A DNA stretch of 64,000 bases from Rhodoferax sp. BLA1. GTDB lineage: Bacteria > Pseudomonadota > Gammaproteobacteria > Burkholderiales > Burkholderiaceae_C. The notes under the pieces are model-generated. The model was not told where the DNA came from. It saw only the letters and a list, made by a program, of their open reading frames with translations, and did not search any database. Of this stretch, positions 47,127 to 55,258 are shown one piece after another. Every line of letters begins with the position of its first letter. The first letter of the stretch is position 1. The position numbers and the translations under genes were made by a program. The stretch lies in the NCBI RefSeq assembly GCF_013416775.1, contig NZ_SZVI01000010.1, forward strand, positions 186,001-250,000, given 5' to 3'.

Positions 47127-47909
47127 TCAACAGAGACTGTCAGCGCTGGCCAGGGGGGTGTTGGCTCCGCAAGCCACGGCCAACGCTTCCTCCCGCTGCA
47201 AGTGTGCCACCAGCGTCTGCTGGTCGTCGCGTTGGCCCCAGCTGTCAAAGTAAAGCACGTCCTGGATCGGCAGACGTGGCAACCAGCCGGCGGTTTCCAG
47301 CTCCGGCTTGTCTTTAAAGTGGCTGACATAACCGACACACAGGTAGGCAATCGGTGTGATGTGCCGGGGAATGGCCAGCGCGTCTTGCAAGGCGGTTTCG
47401 TTGAAGATGCTGACCCAGCCCACCCCCAGGCCTTCGGCACGTGCCGCCAGCCACAGGTTTTGCACCGCACACACGCTGCTGTAGAGGTCCATCGTGGGGA
47501 TGTGGGTGCGCCCGATCACCACCGGCCCGGTGCGGGTGCGGTCACAGGTGATGCAGATGCCCACGGGTGACTCCACAATGCCTTCGAGTTTGAGCGTCTG
47601 GTAGGTGGCGCGTTTGTTACCCTCAAACATTTGGGCGGCCTGATGGTGGGCCACCTCAAAAACATCGTGCACCCGGCGTTTGACCACGTCGGATTTCACC
47701 ACCAGAAAATTCCATGGCTGCATGAAGCCCACTGATGGCGCGTGGTGCGCGGCGGTCAGCACACGGCTCAGCACCTCGTCGGGCACCGGTTTGGGTAAAA
47801 ACTGGCCGCGCACATCGCGGCGTTTGTAGATGGCTTGGTAAACCGCCTCGCGGGCCTCATGGCTGAAGGCGTGCTGGTCTGGAGTGGCTGGTGCCGAAAT
47901 AGATGTCAT
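47127..47909 (-). CDS. bluB: 5,6-dimethylbenzimidazole synthase BluB
   Basis: BluB cleaves reduced FMN with oxygen to make DMB, the lower ligand of B12. The nitroreductase-fold protein has 260 aa from the ATG at 47909. Family blocks are KRRDVRGQFLPKPVPDEVL, the AAHHAPSVGFMQPWNF segment that contacts FMN, and CDRTRTGPVVIGRTHIPTMD. The start follows AGGGGA. A cobalamin riboswitch precedes it. An in-frame extension to 48122 would run through the riboswitch and is rejected. The presence of bluB implies aerobic DMB synthesis. Confidence 0.95.
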   Translation of the reverse strand: MTSISAPATPDQHAFSHEAREAVYQAIYKRRDVRGQFLPKPVPDEVLSRVLTAAHHAPSVGFMQPWNFLVVKSDVVKRRVHDVFEVAHHQAAQMFEGNKRATYQTLKLEGIVESPVGICITCDRTRTGPVVIGRTHIPTMDLYSSVCAVQNLWLAARAEGLGVGWVSIFNETALQDALAIPRHITPIAYLCVGYVSHFKDKPELETAGWLPRLPIQDVLYFDSWGQRDDQQTLVAHLQREEALAVACGANTPLASADSLC

Positions 47910-47962
47910 GACATTCCCCTGTCTGGTCAAACAAAAGCGCTGCCTGGCCGTGCAGCGTGTGA

Positions 47963-48127
47963 TGTTTTTCAGGCCGGTCTTCTGACTTGGAATCATCTGA
48001 ACCACGCACCTTCCCGGCTCGCGCCAGTGGCATAAACGTGGTTCATCATCCTTACAGCGTTGGGCACGTGGCGGACTTGCACCGCCTTCCCGATTCTCCC
48101 GAAACCTGGCGGTTGCGGGCACCTGAA
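47963..48127 (-). promoter_or_regulatory. Cobalamin riboswitch of bluB
   Basis: On the minus strand the RNA begins CTTCAGGTGCCCGC. It contains GAATCGGGAAGGCGGTGCAA, GTGCCCAACGCTGTAAGGATGA and GAGCCGGGAAGGTGCGTGG, and ends with the B12 box-like CCAAGTCAGAAGACCGGCCTG (47989-47969). These are the conserved blocks in order. Adenosylcobalamin binding would be expected to repress bluB. It is very similar to the cobT riboswitch. Confidence 0.95.
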
Positions 48128-48134
48128 GGCGGCG

Positions 48135-48140
48135 ATCATA
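48135..48140 (-). promoter_or_regulatory. Candidate -10 element for the bluB transcript
   Basis: TATGAT on the minus strand, six bases before CTTCAGGTGCCCGC. The same hexamer and the same 6-base spacing occur before the cobT riboswitch. The -35 region is weak. Confidence 0.5.
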
Positions 48141-48164
48141 GCCGAGCGCCCAGTTAGAATTGCC

Positions 48165-48388
48165 CCGTTGGTGCTCGCGCTGTGGTTCACACAGAGCGGT
48201 TCAACGGGAAGCAGGAGGGGGCCGCTTGAACGAGCTCAACCTAACCTGCGCTGCCCCCGCAACGGTAAGTGGACGAACCTTTTCGGTTCTGCTGCCATCA
48301 AGGCCACTGGATGTCGTGACAGACATTTGGGAAGGTGATGGCGGTTGACTCCACCAGCCCGGATACCGGCCAACACGGTGGCTGCAGA
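48165..48388 (+). promoter_or_regulatory. Cobalamin riboswitch of btuB
   Basis: It contains GGTTCAACGGGAAGCAGG, CTGCCCCCGCAACGGTAAGTGG, a hairpin region, GGGAAGGTGATGGCGG and the B12-box-like CCAGCCCGGATACCGGCC (48355-48370). It is of a different subtype from the bluB and cobT copies. About 80 bases then lead to the btuB start. TAGAAT at 48155-48160 is a possible -10. It is head-to-head with the bluB riboswitch, with under 50 bases between them. Confidence 0.93.
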
Positions 48389-48470
48389 CTCTTAAAAAAG
48401 GTGTGCAACCGTGACGCCCATGCACTGTCGGGGACGACGGTGAGGGCACTTTGATGGTTCTTTTAACACT

Positions 48471-50345
48471 ATGAAATTGATTGCTTCTTGTGTGCGCCGT
48501 GGCGCACCCGTGCGCCTGTGTTCGTCTGCTTTGGCCGTTTTGGCGGCTTTTCCTGTGCTGGCGCAAAGCCAGGCGCAAGGGACCTTGGATGAGGTGGTGG
48601 TGACGGCGACACGGGTGGCGCAACCCCTGAGTGATCTGGTGGCCGATGTCACCGTTGTTGACCGTGACCAGATTGAGCGTAGTGGTGCCACTGGTGTGGC
48701 CGATCTGTTGGCCCGTCTGCCTGGTCTGGAAATGGGCCGCAGTGGTGGTATCGGCGGGACGACCAGTGTCTTTCTGCGCGGAGGCAACACCCAGCACACA
48801 GCGGTTTACCTCGATGGGGTGCGCCTGGATGCACAGTCGGGCAGTGGGGGTGTGGCCTGGGAGAGCATTCCTTTGGCCCAAATTGACCGGATTGAAGTCT
48901 TGCGTGGTCCAGCCGGTGCGGTTTACGGCTCGGACGCGATCAACGGTGTGATTCAACTTTTCACCCGCAAGGGGGAAGGCCCGGCTACGCCTTACGTCGG
49001 CATGGGCGTCGGCAGTCATGGTTTGCGCAAGCTAGAGGCGGGAGTGAGTGGTGCCACTGGAGATATTGACTATTCCGTGGGCATGGCGCATGAAACCAGT
49101 GATGGCTTCAATGTTCAACCGTCGCGTTTGCGCAAACCTGCCGATGGCTTGCGCAACCCGGACCAAGACGGCTATGACAGCATCGCAGCCAACGCCAAGC
49201 TGGGTTTTCAATTGAGTCGCTCGCAGCGCCTGGAAGCGACTTTTCTTGCCAGTGATCTGGATTCCCAGTATGACGCAAATCCCCGGACGCCCAGGAATGA
49301 TCTGAGCCTGCACCATTTGCGCACGATGGGCCTGAACTGGAAAGCCAGTTGGACGGAGGTCTTCAGCACCACGCTGAGCCTGACCGAGAGCCAAGAACGC
49401 TACGAAACCACGCCCGCCGCCTACCTGACCAACACCAAGTTGCGAGGTTACCTGTTGCAGAACGAATGGCGTGTCGGCCCTCATCTGATGACCGCCGTGT
49501 TGGAGCGTCGGGAAGATCAACTGGAGAACAGCTCCGTCGGCAATACCCGCAACCGAAGCCAGGATGGTGTGGCGCTGGGTTATGGATTTTCCCAGGCCGG
49601 TCACAGCCTTCAGCTGAACCTCAGACATGATGACGACAGTGGTTTTGGTGGCAAAAGCACGGGCAGCGCGGCCTATGGTTATGCGCTCACACCCAAACTT
49701 CGGGCAACCGCTTCCGCAGGAACAGCCTTTCGAGCGCCGACCTTGTACCAACGTTTCAGTGACTCCGGTGTCAGCGGTTTGCAGCCAGAAACCAGCCGCA
49801 ATGTCGAGGCAGGTCTGCACTATGTAGATGGCGCAAGCCGCCTGAGTATGGTGGTCTACCAAAACGAGGTCAGCAACCTGATCAACTACGTCAACGGTGC
49901 GGGGGCGTGTGTGTCGCCTTACGGTTGTTATGCCAGTGTTGCCCGTGCCAAATACGAGGGCGTCACATTGTCTGGAACCTATGCATTAAAAGGAGTGAAT
50001 CTGCGCGCCTCGGTGGATTTTCAGGATCCCAGAGACCTGGACACGGGCAAAGATCTGGCGCGCCGGGCTCGGCATCACCTGAGCTTGGGTGCTGACACCC
50101 AATGGACTGGTTGGCGGCTGGGGGCAGAGCTGCAAGCTTCTGGCAAACGCTTTGACGATACCGCTAACACCGCAGTGTTGGGTGGTTATACCGTGATCAA
50201 TCTGTCTGCCAGCACACCGGTGGGGCGCGACCTGACCTTGCTGGCCCGCCTTGACAATCTGGCGGACAAGGACTATCAGACCGCCCGCAACTACGCCACG
50301 GACGGGCGCACCCTGTATGTTGGGCTGAAATGGGCCCCAATGTAG
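48471..50345 (+). CDS. btuB: TonB-dependent vitamin B12 receptor BtuB
   Basis: An outer-membrane beta-barrel of 624 aa for cobalamin/corrinoid uptake. The signal peptide ends near FPVLAQSQA. The TonB box region reads LDEVVVTATRVAQPLSDL. The plug has VFLRGGNTQHTAVYLDGVRL and RIEVLRGPAGAVYGSDAING, and the barrel closes with RTLYVGLKWAPM. The riboswitch upstream and the btuFCD genes downstream support B12 specificity. There is no strong Shine-Dalgarno site in front of the ATG. Confidence 0.94.
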   Translation: MKLIASCVRRGAPVRLCSSALAVLAAFPVLAQSQAQGTLDEVVVTATRVAQPLSDLVADVTVVDRDQIERSGATGVADLLARLPGLEMGRSGGIGGTTSVFLRGGNTQHTAVYLDGVRLDAQSGSGGVAWESIPLAQIDRIEVLRGPAGAVYGSDAINGVIQLFTRKGEGPATPYVGMGVGSHGLRKLEAGVSGATGDIDYSVGMAHETSDGFNVQPSRLRKPADGLRNPDQDGYDSIAANAKLGFQLSRSQRLEATFLASDLDSQYDANPRTPRNDLSLHHLRTMGLNWKASWTEVFSTTLSLTESQERYETTPAAYLTNTKLRGYLLQNEWRVGPHLMTAVLERREDQLENSSVGNTRNRSQDGVALGYGFSQAGHSLQLNLRHDDDSGFGGKSTGSAAYGYALTPKLRATASAGTAFRAPTLYQRFSDSGVSGLQPETSRNVEAGLHYVDGASRLSMVVYQNEVSNLINYVNGAGACVSPYGCYASVARAKYEGVTLSGTYALKGVNLRASVDFQDPRDLDTGKDLARRARHHLSLGADTQWTGWRLGAELQASGKRFDDTANTAVLGGYTVINLSASTPVGRDLTLLARLDNLADKDYQTARNYATDGRTLYVGLKWAPM

Positions 50346-50370
50346 TTTGTTGGTCTTGAAAGCGCTTGTT

Positions 50371-51795
50371 ATGTCCAGTTCATCCTGTCCCGCCATCCTC
50401 GTCGCCGCACCCGCCTCCGGCCAGGGCAAAACCACGGTGGTGTCGGCTTTGGCGCGCTTGCATGCGCGCCAAGGGCGGCGGGTGCGGGTGTTCAAGTGTG
50501 GGCCGGATTTTCTGGACCCCTATTGGCACGCGCTGGCCAGTGGCGCGCCGGTGTATCAGCTCGACTTGTGGATCAACGGCGAGGCCGATTGCCGCGCCCG
50601 GCTGGCCGCTGCGGCAGCGGACGCCGACCTGATCATTGTCGAAGGCGTGATGGGCCTGTTTGACGGTGACCCCAGCGCGGCCGATCTGGCCCAGCGGTTT
50701 GGCCTGCCGGTGCTGGCCGTGATTGACGCGGGTTCGATGGCGGGCACCTTTGGTGCGCTGGCTTTTGGCTTGCAAAACTACCGCCCCCATTTGCCCTGGG
50801 CCGGTGTGCTGGCCAACCGCGTGGCCAGTGAGCGCCATGCGCTGATGCTCAAAAGCAGCGTACGTGATCCTGAACAATGGCTGGGCGCGCTCATGCGCAA
50901 TGCCGCCTTGCAACTGCCCGAGCGGCATCTGGGCCTGACCGTGGCCAGCGAGGTGGGTGACGCGTTGCAACGGCTTGATGCGGCTGCAGATGCGTTGGAG
51001 GCCACGCCGTTGGGCTGTATGACGCTATTGGATCTGAAGCAGTGGGCGGTTGAATTTGCGGCACCTTCGATGGTCGCGGACGGTTGGGTGGCCGAGTGTT
51101 CTGCGCAGGTAAAGGAGGAGCCCGCAAAGCGGGCGGGGGACACGCAGCAGAAGACTCGGCCACCCGGCCGTCCTACTTTGTTGGGCCAAACCATCGCGGT
51201 GGCGCGCGACGCCGCGTTTTGTTTTATCTACGCCGCCAACCTGGATTGCCTGTCTGATCTGGGGGCCGAGCTGGTGTTTTTTTCACCGCTGGCAGATGCT
51301 GCGCTGCCCGACTGTGACGCGTTGTGGATTCCCGGTGGTTACCCCGAGTTGCATGCGCAGACGATTGCGGCCAACACCGCTCTGCGTGACAGTCTGGCGG
51401 CCCACATCGCGGCGGGCAAACCGGTCTGGGCCGAATGTGGCGGCATGATGGCGCTGTTTGACACCTTGATCACCTCGGACGGCCAGCAGTATGCACAGTG
51501 GGGCTTGCTGCCGGGCACCGTGACCATGCACAAACGTTTGGCGGCGCTTGGGCCGCAGCAGCTCAAGTTGCCGAGCGGCACGCTGCGTGGCCACACTTTT
51601 CACTACTCCACCACCGAGACCTCGCTGCAGCCACTGGCCCGCACCGCCCGGCCCGATACCGACCCGCTGTCTGACGCGGGTGAGGCGCTGTGGCAGCTGG
51701 GCAGTGTGCGCGCGAGTTATTTCCACGCCTGGTTTGCGTCTTGCCCGGAAGCGACGGTGGAACTGTTTTCGCCGCCCGAAGGAGCAGTTTTGTGA
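50371..51795 (+). CDS. cobB: Cobyrinate a,c-diamide synthase
   Basis: CobB/CbiA uses glutamine and ATP to amidate the a and c side chains of cobyrinic acid or its hydrogeno form. The 474-aa protein has the N-terminal ATPase motif VAAPASGQGKTTVVSAL, FKCGPDFLDPYWH, and a C-terminal glutamine amidotransferase domain with the nucleophile Cys in WAECGGMMALFD. Between the domains (about residues 245-270) a Lys/Arg/Pro-rich linker (KEEPAKRAGDTQQKTRPPGR) is encoded by a GC-rich hairpin segment. The ATG at 50371 lies 25 bases after btuB. Confidence 0.94.
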   Translation: MSSSSCPAILVAAPASGQGKTTVVSALARLHARQGRRVRVFKCGPDFLDPYWHALASGAPVYQLDLWINGEADCRARLAAAAADADLIIVEGVMGLFDGDPSAADLAQRFGLPVLAVIDAGSMAGTFGALAFGLQNYRPHLPWAGVLANRVASERHALMLKSSVRDPEQWLGALMRNAALQLPERHLGLTVASEVGDALQRLDAAADALEATPLGCMTLLDLKQWAVEFAAPSMVADGWVAECSAQVKEEPAKRAGDTQQKTRPPGRPTLLGQTIAVARDAAFCFIYAANLDCLSDLGAELVFFSPLADAALPDCDALWIPGGYPELHAQTIAANTALRDSLAAHIAAGKPVWAECGGMMALFDTLITSDGQQYAQWGLLPGTVTMHKRLAALGPQQLKLPSGTLRGHTFHYSTTETSLQPLARTARPDTDPLSDAGEALWQLGSVRASYFHAWFASCPEATVELFSPPEGAVL

Positions 51796-52640
51796 CAGGT
51801 CAAGCCACGTTGGCTCCACTGGCGCCCGCCTGGGCACAAGCGCCAGCGGGTCCGCAGCGCATCGTCTGCCTCACCGAAGAAACCACCGAGTGGCTTTACC
51901 TGCTGGGGCAGGAACACCGCATTGTGGGCATCTCGGGTTACACCGTGCGGCCAGCGCGGGCGCGCCAGGAGAAACCCCGCGTGAGCGCTTTCACCAGCGC
52001 CAAACTCGACAAGATCCTGGCCTTAGAACCTGACTGTGTGCTCGGGTTTTCCGACATGCAGGCCGACATTGCCAGCAGCCTGGTGCGCGCCGGGGTGCAG
52101 GTCACCATCTTCAACCAACGCAGTGTGGCGGGCATTGTCGACATGTTGTTCCAGCTGGCGGCGATGGTGGGCCAGGCTGACACGGGCCGTGGTTTGATAC
52201 AAAAAATGCAGCAGGATCTGCTGGACATACAAGGGCTAGCGGCCAATTTGCCTCGCAGGCCCCGGGTGTTTTTTGAAGAGTGGGACGAACCGCACATCAG
52301 CGCCATCCAGTGGGTGTCCGAGTTGATCGGCATCGCTGGCGGTGACGACATCTTCCCGGAGCTGGCCACCCAGTCGCTGGGCAAACACCGCATCATTGCC
52401 GACGGGGACGAGATCGTGTCGCGCAACCCCGACATCATCATTGGCTCCTGGTGTGGCAAGAAGTTCCGCCCCGAAAACGTGGCGGCGCGTGTCGGCTGGG
52501 CTGAGGTAGCGGCGGTCAAGACCGGGCAGCTTTTCGAGGTCAAGTCGTGCGACATCTTGCAACCCGGCCCGGCCGCACTGACCGATGGTGTGGCGCAGTT
52601 GCATCGCATTTTCATGGATTGGAATCGTGTGTATGGATAA
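51792..52640 (+). CDS. BtuF-like cobalamin-binding protein without a clear signal peptide
   Basis: A periplasmic-binding-protein fold of 282 aa with QRIVCLTEETTEWLYLLGQ, FTSAKLDKILALEPDCVLGF and FFEEWDEPHISAIQWVSELI. The GTG start overlaps the cobB stop by 4 bases and has AAGGAG 7 bases upstream. The N terminus VTGQATLAPLAPAWAQAPAG has no positively charged region and only weak hydrophobicity, so export is doubtful. A true BtuF follows two genes later. It may be a cytoplasmic corrinoid-binding protein. A dispersed repeat covers about 52194-52250. Confidence 0.75.
   Translation: MTGQATLAPLAPAWAQAPAGPQRIVCLTEETTEWLYLLGQEHRIVGISGYTVRPARARQEKPRVSAFTSAKLDKILALEPDCVLGFSDMQADIASSLVRAGVQVTIFNQRSVAGIVDMLFQLAAMVGQADTGRGLIQKMQQDLLDIQGLAANLPRRPRVFFEEWDEPHISAIQWVSELIGIAGGDDIFPELATQSLGKHRIIADGDEIVSRNPDIIIGSWCGKKFRPENVAARVGWAEVAAVKTGQLFEVKSCDILQPGPAALTDGVAQLHRIFMDWNRVYG
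52194..52250 (-). repeat. Dispersed short repeat, BtuF-like gene copy
   Basis: Reverse orientation. The plus strand ends with ACAAGGGCTAGCGGCCAATTT, matching the complement of the family left end (GGCCTCTAGCCCTT). The other half is diverged. It is translated as LIQKMQQDLLDIQGLAANL in a different frame from the other reverse copies. Confidence 0.55.
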
Positions 52641-53277
52641 GGCCCTCACCATCGCTCGCAGCGAGCTGATCCTGGGCGGTCAGAAAAGTGGCAAAAGCCG
52701 CCGCGCCGAGTTGCTCGCGCGCGACTGGCTGGCGCAGAGCGGTGAGCACCGTGCCGTGATGCTGGCCACCGCCCAGCCCTGGGACGAGGAGATGCGCCAA
52801 CGCATCCTGCGCCACCAGGCTGACCGTGCCGAGCGTGTGCCCGGCATGTCCACGGTGGAAGAACCCCTGAAACTGGCCGAAGCGATGGCGACCCACAGCC
52901 GCGCTGACACCCTGATCGTGGTCGACTGCCTGACCTTGTGGCTCACCAATACCATGATGCCCGCTGATGCCCCTCTGGCCACCGACACCGCCGTGGCCGA
53001 GGCCAGCCCGGCATCTGCCCAAGGTTTGATGAAAAATAGCCCTCAAGCCCTTATGCATCAAGGGCAGGTAGCTCTGCTTTTGGAATCGGTCCGGCAGGCG
53101 CCGGGTCCGCTGGTGCTGGTGGGCAACGAGATTGGTTTTGGGGTGATCCCGATGGGCCGCGAGGTGCGGGCGTTTGTGGACGCGCTGGGCATGCTCAATC
53201 AGGCGGTGGCTGGAGTTTGCCAGCGTGTCACCCTGATGGCGGCCGGGCTGCCCCTGACGTTGAAGGACGCTGCATGA
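52633..53277 (+). CDS. cobU: Bifunctional adenosylcobinamide kinase / guanylyltransferase
   Basis: CobU phosphorylates adenosylcobinamide and then transfers GMP, preparing the nucleotide loop. The 214-aa protein has the P-loop LILGGQKSGKSRRAELLA, IVVDCLTLWLTN and the C-terminal LVGNEIGFGVIPMGREVRAF. The ATG at 52633 overlaps the preceding gene by 8 bases. A repeat-derived segment (NSPQALMHQGQVALLLE) lies in the loop between the second and third blocks. Confidence 0.93.
   Translation: MDKALTIARSELILGGQKSGKSRRAELLARDWLAQSGEHRAVMLATAQPWDEEMRQRILRHQADRAERVPGMSTVEEPLKLAEAMATHSRADTLIVVDCLTLWLTNTMMPADAPLATDTAVAEASPASAQGLMKNSPQALMHQGQVALLLESVRQAPGPLVLVGNEIGFGVIPMGREVRAFVDALGMLNQAVAGVCQRVTLMAAGLPLTLKDAA
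53031..53085 (+). repeat. Dispersed short repeat, cobU copy
   Basis: A full-length copy: AAAAATAGCCCTCAAGCCCTTATGCATCAAGGGCAGGTAGCTCTGCTTTTG spans this interval, with a GCCCTT/AAGGGC stem and a loop of 8 bases. It is translated as KNSPQALMHQGQVALLL, in the frame shared with tilS, cobD and DUF349. Confidence 0.85.
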
Positions 53278-54182
53278 TGTTGAATTTTTGGCGCCGTTTC
53301 CCACGCGGGCTGATGGGCCTAGTGCTGCTGGCCTGCTGCGGCTTGGGTATGGCCCACGCGTATGAGGTCACCGACGACCGGGGTGTGACGGTGCGTTTTG
53401 CCCAGCCGCCACAACGTGTGGTCAGCCTGCTGCCCTCGCTGGCTGAGACCGTGTGTGAGCTGGGCCAGTGCGCCCGTCTGGTGGGCGTGGACCGCTACTC
53501 CAATTACCCGGTCAGCCTGCAAAGCCTGCCGCAAGTCGGTGGTGGGCTCGACCCGAACATCGAGGCCATCGTCGCCCTGCGCCCGGATGTGGTGTTGATG
53601 GCGGTGTCCTCGCGCGCCAGTGAACGCCTGCGTGCGCTGGGCCTCAAGGTGCTGGCCCTGGAGCCCAAAACCCATGCCGATGTGCAGCGTGTGGTGTTGA
53701 AGCTGGGCGAGGTTCTGGCGGTGCCCGATGCTGCCAAAGTCTGGCGCGCCATCGATGCCGGGGTATCGGCGGCGGCCCAGTCGGTGCCGGCCTCGGCCAA
53801 AGGCACGCGGGTGTATTTTGAGGTTAACCAGGGGCCGTTTGCGGCCGGTGAGTCTTCGTTCATTGGTGAAACCCTGACCCGCCTGGGGGCGAAAAACATT
53901 GTGCCGACCAAGCTCGGCCCGTTCCCCAAGCTCAACCCCGAGTTCATTGTGCGTGCCAACCCGGACCTGATCATGGTGGGGGTGCGCAACGCCGCTGGGC
54001 TGACGCAGCGCCCGGGCTGGCAAGGCATCCGTGCGGTGCGCGACAACCGGGTGTGTATTTTTGACGCCGAACAGGCCAACACCCTGGTGCGCCCGGGCCC
54101 CCGCATGGGGGAGGGCGCGCGGCTGATGGCGCAGTGTCTGAGTGACAAGGCGCCCAAGTTGGCGGCGGGGGCCAAGTCGTGA
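53274..54182 (+). CDS. btuF: Cobalamin ABC transporter substrate-binding protein BtuF
   Basis: A 302-aa periplasmic binding protein. It starts at ATG ATG overlapping the cobU stop by 4 bases. The signal peptide (MMLNFWRRFPRGLMGLVLLA...) ends near MAHA. Domain blocks are RVVSLLPSLAETVCELGQC, VGVDRYSNYP, GGGLDPNIEAIVALRPDVVL and, near the C terminus, RPGWQGIRAVRDNRV. It should deliver corrinoids from BtuB to BtuCD. Confidence 0.92.
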   Translation: MMLNFWRRFPRGLMGLVLLACCGLGMAHAYEVTDDRGVTVRFAQPPQRVVSLLPSLAETVCELGQCARLVGVDRYSNYPVSLQSLPQVGGGLDPNIEAIVALRPDVVLMAVSSRASERLRALGLKVLALEPKTHADVQRVVLKLGEVLAVPDAAKVWRAIDAGVSAAAQSVPASAKGTRVYFEVNQGPFAAGESSFIGETLTRLGAKNIVPTKLGPFPKLNPEFIVRANPDLIMVGVRNAAGLTQRPGWQGIRAVRDNRVCIFDAEQANTLVRPGPRMGEGARLMAQCLSDKAPKLAAGAKS

Positions 54183-55258
54183 GGCAGAGCCGCATGTCGT
54201 TTCTGGTGGCGTTGTTGCTGCTGCTGAGTTTGGCGCTTTGTGTGCTGGGTGTGTCTGTGGGCAGCACCGGTTTTGAGAACCTGATCGGCCCGCTGCTGCA
54301 CCCGGACATCGACCCGACGGCCACCGCCATGGCGCAACAGATTGTGGTCGACATCCGCCTGCCGCGCACCCTGGGTGCCTGGGCGGCCGGGGCCCTGCTG
54401 GGGCTGGCCGGGGCGGTGGCGCAGGGCTTGTTTCGCAACCCCTTGGCCGACCCGTACCTGCTGGGCAGCGCTTCCGGCGCCTCGCTGGGTGTGGCGCTGA
54501 CCTTGGCGGTGCTGGGTGGCAGTGGCGGCATGTTGGCGGGCGCCAACATGATGAATGGTGGCGAGGTCAGCGCGTTTTCCGGCAGCCTGCTGGTGCGCCT
54601 GGGTCTCACCGGTGCAGCCTTCTGTGGTGCGGTGCTGGCGGTGCTGCTGACACTGGCCTTGTCGCGCGGCGTCCAGCACACGCTGCGCCTGCTGCTGGCC
54701 GGTGTGGTGGTGGGGGTGGTGCTGGGTGCGGCCACACAGATGCTGCTGCTGCTGTCGCCCGACTCGTTGCAGGCCATGCAGGCTTTTATGCTGGGCTCGA
54801 CCGCGTTCATAGGCTGGGCCGCCTGCGCCCTGATGGCCGGGGTGTGGCTGCTGTGCGTGTTAGCGGGTGGTTTGTTGGGCCGTGTGCTCGATGGCCTGAG
54901 CCTGGGTGAAGCCACCGCGCACAGCCTGGGTTTGCCGCTGGGCAGCCTGCGCATCGCGCTGGTGGCGGTGTTGGCGCTGGCCACCGGCACCGCCGTGGCG
55001 CAAACCGGGCTGATCGCTTTTGTTGGCCTGGCTGCGCCCCATCTGGTGCGCTCGGTCATCAAAACCACCCATGGCCGCCTGATGCTGCTGGCCAGCCTGA
55101 TGGGGGGCGCCTTGTTGATGGCCGCAGACACCTTGGCGCGTTGGCTGATTGCGCCGCAGGAGCTGCCGGTCGGGGTCTTGACGGCGGTGCTGGGTGGCGG
55201 CTATTTGTTGTGGCTGATGCGCCGCAACAGCGCTGGTTTTGCGGGAGGTGCCCAGTGA
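54179..55258 (+). CDS. btuC: Cobalamin ABC transporter permease BtuC
   Basis: A 359-aa FecCD-family inner-membrane permease with about ten hydrophobic segments. Family blocks are VVDIRLPRTLGAWAAGALLG, NPLADPYLLGSASGASLG and TGLIAFVGLAAPHLVRSVI. It starts at a GTG overlapping btuF by 4 bases; an ATG at 54194 is an alternative. It forms the transporter with BtuD and BtuF. Confidence 0.92.
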   Translation: MRQSRMSFLVALLLLLSLALCVLGVSVGSTGFENLIGPLLHPDIDPTATAMAQQIVVDIRLPRTLGAWAAGALLGLAGAVAQGLFRNPLADPYLLGSASGASLGVALTLAVLGGSGGMLAGANMMNGGEVSAFSGSLLVRLGLTGAAFCGAVLAVLLTLALSRGVQHTLRLLLAGVVVGVVLGAATQMLLLLSPDSLQAMQAFMLGSTAFIGWAACALMAGVWLLCVLAGGLLGRVLDGLSLGEATAHSLGLPLGSLRIALVAVLALATGTAVAQTGLIAFVGLAAPHLVRSVIKTTHGRLMLLASLMGGALLMAADTLARWLIAPQELPVGVLTAVLGGGYLLWLMRRNSAGFAGGAQ

